Assembly: GCA_963848175.1 (NCBI GenBank)
Contig: CAWKCO010000012.1
Coordinates: 682,001-746,000 of the forward strand
From: JAMZMI01 sp963848175
Lineage (GTDB): Bacteria; Bacteroidota; Bacteroidia; Cytophagales; Cyclobacteriaceae
DNA length: 64,000 bases
Direction of reading: 5' to 3'
Both the position numbers and the translations under genes were made by a program. Of this stretch, positions 57,845-64,000 are shown one piece after another. Under the pieces are notes generated by a model, which ran no database searches, had not been told where the DNA came from, and saw only the letters and a list, made by a program, of their open reading frames with translations. The number at the start of each line of letters is the position of its first letter. Within the stretch, counting starts at the first letter, position 1.

Positions 57845-57872
57845 ATAATATCCGTGCCAGCACGGATATTAT
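57845..57872. repeat. 28-bp near-perfect palindrome
   Basis: ATAATATCCGTGC (57845-57857) and its exact reverse complement (57860-57872) are separated by two bases. No T-run follows on either strand, so it looks more like an operator or a structural element than a terminator. It lies upstream of the gene starting at 57737. Confidence 0.6.
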
Positions 57873-57911
57873 CTATTAATGTTAAAAAACTTGCACCTAT
57901 TTGAATCTGAA

Positions 57912-59450
57912 TTATCGATGAAGGTTGGTTTTCCAAGCATCAAAAAGTATCTGCTGCTCAGCGGTTAGTTGGCCTTTCTTCTCTACTACCAAGCCTTTTC
58001 GACCTTGCTTTGCTGTGATTCCGATCTTGTCAAAGTAGGATTCTAGTGGAAGAGGTTTGCTATCCAAAATGTAATCATCAAAAAAAGTTCTGATTTCAGG
58101 ATAAGTCATGCTTACCAAATCATCAAGGAATGTTGCCTCGGACATTGGCTTTCCTTTGCCGTATTTTTTCACCAAATCAAGCATCAACTCCCTTAAACCA
58201 TATTTTCCTTTAGACAATTCGAGCAGGCGAATATCCAGCAAACCGGCTACCAGCGAACCTCGATAGTAGACATTGCCATATTGAGCGGCTCCAGTGGTAA
58301 AAGATTCTTCCGCTATTCGTTTTAGCGACCATGTGCTGTCAAAGTGTTTGGAATCCACTTTTATTTTGTGAGCTACTGAGTTTTCCAAATACTCTTCAAG
58401 TGAGATAACGCCTCCTCGATACAGTAGCATATTGGACGCCCACTCTGTGACTCCTTCGTACAACCACAAGTGAATGGAAGGTGTTGGAGACACGAAATTG
58501 AATTTTTCCACGATCTCAGAATGGATATTGAGAGGTGTGACGATATGAAAAAACTCGTGTGAAGCGATATCTATCACCTTCGTCAGGTAGGCCGCATCGG
58601 GCTCTCCTTCTGTCAATACGTATTCCGAACTGTAGCTATGTTCCCATGCTCCTGTAACCCCGGGAGGATTTGGCTCAAAATGATAAAGAAACGTATAGCG
58701 CTCTACAGGAAGCTCAACTAAAAATTGCTGTGCAGCACCAAGCATATCTCCCATTCCTTTTAACAATACTTCAGCATCTACTTTGCCATTTGCCGAATAA
58801 GCAAATATTTCAATGGGCGTATTGCCAATGAGGGTATCTGCTTTGGTAAGAATCCCAGCCAAAATTGGCGAATCAACGATCTCATCATAATTGTCTGCAT
58901 AAAACTTCCCGTTTTCTGACTCCAAGGCCGTTCCATAAGTCCAATACGATTTTCCCTGAATGGAGAGTGTGATTGGACTGGCTTGAAATCCTTCAAAATA
59001 TCCCATAAATGTGTGCGCATTCAGTAATACGTGATCTTGTTCTATAGAAGACCCACACATTAAGTAAATCGGTAATTCGGCCGTTTTGGTATCGAAAGTT
59101 TCAGCCACGGCATAGCTCACACTCACCAGTTTATGCGGCTTCTTAATTTCAAATTGATTGACCGAAACATGATCCACTTCAAGCAGTTCACCAGCCTCAT
59201 CATAAGCCTTGAAATCACTCACATACCGACCAATATTCATGGTTTGATAGGTGCCTGGCGCAGTAGCAGCAAATTGAAAAATTTTGTTTTTTCGGGATAA
59301 TGGACTGGATGGCTTCAATGTGATATAAAGTGTATCCTGATTGGATATGGCATCAACACTAAAATTCATTATGGGAAGCTCTTGAGCACCTACATTAAGA
59401 CTAAAAACAGCCAAAAAGAAGCATGCTAACCATGCAATTTTATAGTTCAT
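57912..59450 (-). CDS. M61 family metallopeptidase (glycyl aminopeptidase-like)
   Basis: 512 residues from ATG at 59450, which gives a proper signal peptide (FFLAVFSLNVGAQ); the frame is open to 59573 but the extra residues look non-coding. An N-terminal beta domain is followed by the thermolysin-like catalytic domain with zinc motif HEFFH in DIASHEFFHIVTPLNIHSE and a downstream Glu in WLYEGVTEW as third ligand. No PDZ domain follows, unlike many M61 enzymes. Probably a periplasmic aminopeptidase. Confidence 0.85.
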   Translation of the reverse strand: MNYKIAWLACFFLAVFSLNVGAQELPIMNFSVDAISNQDTLYITLKPSSPLSRKNKIFQFAATAPGTYQTMNIGRYVSDFKAYDEAGELLEVDHVSVNQFEIKKPHKLVSVSYAVAETFDTKTAELPIYLMCGSSIEQDHVLLNAHTFMGYFEGFQASPITLSIQGKSYWTYGTALESENGKFYADNYDEIVDSPILAGILTKADTLIGNTPIEIFAYSANGKVDAEVLLKGMGDMLGAAQQFLVELPVERYTFLYHFEPNPPGVTGAWEHSYSSEYVLTEGEPDAAYLTKVIDIASHEFFHIVTPLNIHSEIVEKFNFVSPTPSIHLWLYEGVTEWASNMLLYRGGVISLEEYLENSVAHKIKVDSKHFDSTWSLKRIAEESFTTGAAQYGNVYYRGSLVAGLLDIRLLELSKGKYGLRELMLDLVKKYGKGKPMSEATFLDDLVSMTYPEIRTFFDDYILDSKPLPLESYFDKIGITAKQGRKGLVVEKKGQLTAEQQILFDAWKTNLHR

Positions 59451-59677
59451 GGGAGAAAAATTAGTTTCAACTAAAGTAGTGTTTAAAAACTGGAATACGT
59501 CTTTAAATATGTCTATATGGCGAAATATGGACTTGAAAGGAAATGAAAGAATGTAGCCTTTAAAACCAGTCATAAATATTAGTTATGTTTAATATGAAAT
59601 ATATTAATAAAAATTAATGAAAAAAGCTTTTTTACTTTGTGGTGTAATCAAATCTGAAACACATCAAAAAACGCATT

Positions 59678-61349
59678 ATGGAAACACAATTACTCTCAGT
59701 CGTCCCTTTGCTTGCGCCACTAGCATTTGCTATAATGGCACTGGCTTCTTGGTTTCAAAAGGGATCCCACCCATCGCTAATGAAAAAAGGAACAACGATT
59801 ACCGCTTTGATGAGTATTACATTGGCCGCTTTTAGCGGTTTTTTATTGCTCAATTATGGAATGTTGGAGACAGCTACTTTAGGAATAAATGGACTAGGGC
59901 TCTCTATCAGACTTGATTCATTGAGCGTTCTTATGTTTGGGATGATCAGCCTGCTTGCGTTTATCATCATCAAGTTTAGCTGCAATTATCTGGACGGAGA
60001 TCAGCGCCAAGGGATCTTCTTGGGAAGAATGGCTGCCACAGTGGCCTCCGTGATGCTTTTGGTACTAGCGGGAAACATCCTGTTGCTCTTCATCGCATGG
60101 GTCTGTACCAGTCTTTCACTGCACCGTCTGCTTCTCTTCTACTCAGACCGACCAAGAGCAGTAGTGGCTGCCCGTAAAAAATTCATTGTGGCTCGAATAG
60201 GTGACCTCTGCCTTTTGATCGCGATTTCCTTATTGTATGTTCAATTCCAAACAGGCAATTTGCAAATGATTTTTGACGGAGTGCAAAACCTACATTCCAT
60301 CGGTAGTTTCCCGCTGATCCTTGGAGCTTGCAGCACTTTTCATTGCTCTGGCTGCCATCTTCAAATCTGCACAATTTCCAACACACGGATGGCTCATAGA
60401 AGTGATGGAAACACCTACTCCTGTTTCTGCACTGCTTCATGCTGGGCTTTTGAATGCTGGCCCTTTCCTTGTCACCCGAATGGCTTTTGTGATGGACGCC
60501 ACAACCTTTAGCCCTGTCGTTCTGATCATTTTTGGAGGATTCACGGCACTTTTTGCCTCTGTGGTTTTCCTCACACAATCCTCTGTAAAAACTGCACTTG
60601 GATACTCTAGTGTCGCCCACATGGGTTTCATGTTACTGGTTTGCGGATTGGGTGTTTATCCTGCTGCCATGCTACACTTGGTAGCGCACTCCTTTTACAA
60701 AGCGCATGCCTTCTTATCTTCTGGTAGCGCGATAGATGTAGTGCGTGCAGCAAAAGTGCCACTTCCCAAACGACTAGGAAATTCGCTTCGTATCGCGGGT
60801 AGCATCTTGATTTCAATAGCCATTTATCTTGGTTTTGCGACGCTATGGGGTATCAACCCATATGATGACCTTGCTCTGCTAGCCACTGGTGCGATAGTGA
60901 TCATGGGACTTACGCAGATCATCGCTCCTACACTGGACTCCAATGGAAGTTCCTCTGCCCTAATCCGAGTAAGCCTTTTGGCCATCAGCGTGGCAGCCGC
61001 ATTCTTCACGCTTGAAGGAGCGATGGATCATTTACTACACGCTCAGCTACCGACTACTACTCAACCTGGACTGTTGACTACTGCGCTGATCATCATGGTG
61101 CTGACAGCTTATAGCGCAGCAGTGTTTATCCAACTCATTGCTCCCGCACGACCTTTTAGCTACTTCTGGAGAAATATGGGCATTCACTTTCGCAACGGAT
61201 GGTACATCAACACGCTATTTGACCGCATGGTAAACGCGCTCTATGTCAAAGATGTCAATGACAATCATTTGGTGAGCGTAACATCAACACCAGCCACTGA
61301 AGAGCTAGTAGAAGATTTTCAAACCAGCACACTCAACTTCCAATCATAA
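59678..61349 (+). pseudogene. dabB: DabB-like (NuoL-type) proton-channel subunit, one frameshift
   Basis: A proton-pumping-type membrane protein of about 557 residues, related to NuoL/MrpA, read in two frames. The first ends in GSFPLILGA; the second continues AALFIALAAIFKSAQFPTHG with the key Lys in FKSAQFP. One extra T near 60334 is enough to explain the split. HAGLLNAGPFLV and VAHSFYKAHAFLSSG are family hallmarks. Directly upstream of dabA, so it is the membrane half of the DAB inorganic carbon pump, which couples cation flow to CO2 hydration. Confidence 0.82.
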
Positions 61350-61378
61350 TAAAAAGCCTCAAAATAACTAATCAAAAT

Positions 61379-63871
61379 ATGAAAACGAACCAACAAGACT
61401 TGATCACAAAACTCCAAGCTGCCTGCAAAAAAATTGCACCAGTTTGGCCACTAGAGAACTTCGTCGCGGTGAACCCTTACATGGGTCTGGCTGATAAGCC
61501 GTTTGAGCAAGTGGCAGATCTGCTATCCAAAACAGGCGGCATCTCTATGACCTTGCCTACTACCTTCTACCTGGAAGCGCTCAACCAAAATAAGATGAGC
61601 TCCACTGATATCGAAGAAGTCATAAAAAAAAGTCAGGAGTCATATTCCGCTCAGGACTTGATCAAAACAATGACAGAAAACCAACATCTGGACTTGGCTC
61701 AAGTAGAAATAAAAACAGTAGCAGATGTAGCATTGGACGTTACAGGAAAAAACTGGGATCGATTCGTTACTGACCGAATCTCTTCATGGGCATCAGCATA
61801 TTTCGATGAAGGTCAGGCACTTTGGAGTACTTCCAATAAGAAAACGGGCATCTACCAAGCTTGGAAAGAAGATGCGAGTGTCGATCGTACACCCAAAATG
61901 ATGGGATTGAAAGGTTTTCACCATTTGGTAAAAACCTTACCCGCAAAACCAGAAGATGCTGCAATAGAGGCATTAGCCAAACTGGACATACCAGAAGAAA
62001 TACTGGACAACTATCTGCATCGCTTATTGCTTCGTGTAGGTGGGTGGTCTGCTTATGCTGCGAAAATTGATTGGGACAAGCAACTGTACGGAGGGCAAGA
62101 AGGGGCACTGTTAGAACTCCTTTCCATTATGCTCAGTTGGGAGTCGTGCATGCTGGACAGTTTATCTCACAAGGGACTCCCAGATGCTTGGTCTAATGCC
62201 AAAATGCAGCCATCAACCGACAAAAAACTCTCCGACACAAGTGAATATCTTGCTCAAAAACTAATACTGCAAAATGCCTTTGATTTGGCCAATCAACGCG
62301 AATTGATTCAGAAATTTGGAGAGAAAAAACCAAATATCAAGCACACAGCCAAGCCTCAAGTACAGGCAGTGTTCTGCATAGATGTGCGCTCAGAGGTCTA
62401 TCGCCGAAATTTGGAATCTGTAGCTCCGGAGGTTGCCACCATGGGTTTTGCAGGCTTCTTTGCCTTCCCTATCAAATACATACCTCTTGGTCATGAAGAA
62501 GGAAACGCCCAATGCCCGGTGCTTCTACCAACAGGCCCCAATATCAAAGAGCAAATAGACGATAAGAAATTGGAGGAAAAAGCTATCAGCAGCCGAAAGC
62601 TCACCCACGCCGTTGCTCGATCCTGGTCTTCCTTTAAACTTGGAGCCATCTCCTGCTTCAGCTTTGTGGGGCCAGTTGGTTTGGCGTACCTGCCTAAACT
62701 TTTCACAGACTCGTTTGGCCTTACTCGACCAGTACCCCACCCTGACAGTGAAGGTATAAGCAAGAAGGCTTTCGAACAGCGAAGCATAGAACTGGAAACA
62801 AATAACCATGATCATTCAGCTACAGGGATTCCGCTGGATCAGCGCATTCAAATGGGTAAAAACGCATTGAAGGCTATGTCTTTGACCAGTGACTTTGCAC
62901 GACTCGTGCTTATAGTGGGGCATGGATCTACCACGGTGAACAATCCTCATGCTACTGGGCTCGATTGTGGAGCTTGCGGTGGACACACTGGAGAAGCCAA
63001 CGCACGTGTGGCTGTAGCGGTGCTCAACGACTTACAAGTACGAAAGGCACTCCACGCGGAAGGCATCCAAATTCCTGACAGCACACATTTTGTGGCTTGC
63101 CAGCATGATACCACTACTGATGAGGTAGCGATTTTTGGAGAACAAAACATACCAGCTAGCCATGCATCAGACTTGCAAAACTTAAAAAAATGGCTTCACA
63201 AAGCTGGACAAACCGCACGAGCAGAGCGAGCCATTCGCATGCAGATAGACGCAAGTAGCGATGTAGACAATCTCGTCAAAGCTCGTAGCAAAGACTGGGC
63301 TCAAGTACGTCCTGAATGGGGACTAGCTGGATGTAGCGCCTTTGTAGTAGCTCCACGATCACGAACTGCCAACATTGATTTGAAGGGACGATCATTTCTC
63401 CACTCTTATGAATGGAAACAAGATGAAGGTTTTGGTGTACTAGAGCTAATCATGACCGCCCCGATGGTGGTAACCAGCTGGATTAACCTGCAATATTACG
63501 CCTCTACGGTGGACAACTTGCACTACGGATCGGGCAACAAAACACTTCATAACGTGACTGCCGGAATAGGTGTACTTGAAGGATATGCCGGAGACTTGCG
63601 TGTAGGATTGCCTTGGCAATCGGTGCACGACGGTGCGGAGTTTCAGCACGAGCCACAGCGCCTCAACGTAATCATAGAGGCTCCAATAGAAGCAATGAAT
63701 ACGATTCTAGAAAAGCATGAATCAGTACGACAGCTCTGCGATAATGGGTGGATATTCTTAATGGCAATGAACGAAGATGGATCTGTCTCACATCGATACA
63801 ATGGAAATCTCAAATGGGAAGAAGTGTCTAACTATGCGGGTGAAACCATAAACGAAATAAAAGTCGCCTGA
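61379..63871 (+). CDS. dabA: DabA, inorganic carbon transporter subunit (DUF2309)
   Basis: 830 residues. The beta-carbonic-anhydrase-like zinc site known from Halothiobacillus DabA is complete here: Cys333 and Asp335 in VFCIDVRSE, His515 in IVGHGSTTVNNP and Cys530 in LDCGACGGHTG. The spacing of His to second Cys (15) equals that of the characterised protein. It starts 29 bases after dabB. DabA is thought to hydrate CO2 vectorially to trap bicarbonate in the cytoplasm. In a heterotroph this would feed carboxylases when CO2 is scarce. Confidence 0.92.
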   Translation: MKTNQQDLITKLQAACKKIAPVWPLENFVAVNPYMGLADKPFEQVADLLSKTGGISMTLPTTFYLEALNQNKMSSTDIEEVIKKSQESYSAQDLIKTMTENQHLDLAQVEIKTVADVALDVTGKNWDRFVTDRISSWASAYFDEGQALWSTSNKKTGIYQAWKEDASVDRTPKMMGLKGFHHLVKTLPAKPEDAAIEALAKLDIPEEILDNYLHRLLLRVGGWSAYAAKIDWDKQLYGGQEGALLELLSIMLSWESCMLDSLSHKGLPDAWSNAKMQPSTDKKLSDTSEYLAQKLILQNAFDLANQRELIQKFGEKKPNIKHTAKPQVQAVFCIDVRSEVYRRNLESVAPEVATMGFAGFFAFPIKYIPLGHEEGNAQCPVLLPTGPNIKEQIDDKKLEEKAISSRKLTHAVARSWSSFKLGAISCFSFVGPVGLAYLPKLFTDSFGLTRPVPHPDSEGISKKAFEQRSIELETNNHDHSATGIPLDQRIQMGKNALKAMSLTSDFARLVLIVGHGSTTVNNPHATGLDCGACGGHTGEANARVAVAVLNDLQVRKALHAEGIQIPDSTHFVACQHDTTTDEVAIFGEQNIPASHASDLQNLKKWLHKAGQTARAERAIRMQIDASSDVDNLVKARSKDWAQVRPEWGLAGCSAFVVAPRSRTANIDLKGRSFLHSYEWKQDEGFGVLELIMTAPMVVTSWINLQYYASTVDNLHYGSGNKTLHNVTAGIGVLEGYAGDLRVGLPWQSVHDGAEFQHEPQRLNVIIEAPIEAMNTILEKHESVRQLCDNGWIFLMAMNEDGSVSHRYNGNLKWEEVSNYAGETINEIKVA

Positions 63872-63900
63872 TTCAAAAAACATTAGACCAAGCTCAATTC

Positions 63901-64000
63901 ATGGAATTGTTTGATGGACGAAGGCTGGCAATAGCCACTAAACATGGAAAGGAGCAGGTGATAGCAACGCTCCTTTCCTTGAATTTAGGTGTGATTCCAT
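63901..64000 (+). CDS. DUF6671-like protein, N-terminal part (cut by window edge)
   Basis: ATG at 63901, 29 bases after the dabA stop, reads MELFDGRRLAIATKHGKEQV and continues to the window edge. The GRRLAIATKHGKE start resembles DUF6671 proteins, and I would expect the gene to be part of the dab operon. Function unknown; only 33 residues are visible. Confidence 0.6.
   Translation, partial: MELFDGRRLAIATKHGKEQVIATLLSLNLGVIP

Overview
The window looks like chromosome from a marine-type Bacteroidota, most likely Cytophagales. The evidence is a type IX secretion (T9SS) plug protein, a secreted protein with a C-terminal T9SS sorting domain, a Reg_prop/Y_Y_Y sensor kinase, several lipoproteins with Bacteroidota-style lipoboxes, and two TAnnTTTG promoter elements. 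No rRNA, tRNA or CRISPR array was found.

Layout. 1-4.2 kb: a truncated lipoprotein, then an outer-membrane barrel coupled to a secreted TPR-CHAT putative protease. 4.2-12.6 kb: a STAS-like protein, a methyltransferase, an isolated GH30 glucosidase, gamma carbonic anhydrase, YceI, a deoxyhypusine-synthase-like protein and an LVIVD lipoprotein. 12.6-20.5 kb: an ECF sigma factor with a membrane/barrel partner, the divergent T9SS plug gene, and a sensor kinase split by an IS5-like element whose removal restores the frame. 20.7-33.7 kb: an acyl-CoA oxidase-like gene, a T9SS-exported protein, a DPE2-like 4-alpha-glucanotransferase, fructose-bisphosphate aldolase and two GH13 genes. The alpha-glucan genes are full of frameshifts, whereas the aldolase between them is intact. 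34-39.7 kb: Dps, YtxH, a cystathionine gamma-synthase-like gene, DUF6503 and DUF6807 proteins, and azurin.

The most interesting part is 40.15-46.5 kb. Eight small unknown genes, mostly membrane proteins and all on the minus strand, lie in seven units. The units are separated by long imperfectly palindromic repeats. At the two ends of each unit are 8-10 bp motifs that are reverse complements of each other, one ending in AAC after the gene and one starting with GTT before it, and the sequence differs from unit to unit. This is the logic of integron gene cassettes (R'' and R' of attC). However, no integrase is visible and most sites (183-436 bp) are longer than classical attC. I read it as an integrase-less cassette array of an unusual type. 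A stretch with GGGTTTTT repeats, 21-bp tandem repeats and strong palindromes lies at its downstream end.

46.9-64 kb: a DUF892 ferritin-like gene; an overlapping three-gene operon resembling the animal ether-lipid pathway (acyl reductase, acyltransferase, alkyl-DHAP synthase); a VAT1-like reductase; an SLC13 permease with DUF202; GDPD; an M61 peptidase; and dabB-dabA for inorganic carbon uptake, followed by the start of a DUF6671 gene.

Ten or more genes carry what look like single-base frameshifts, often in homopolymers and without in-frame stops. Residual sequencing error is a serious alternative to true gene decay.
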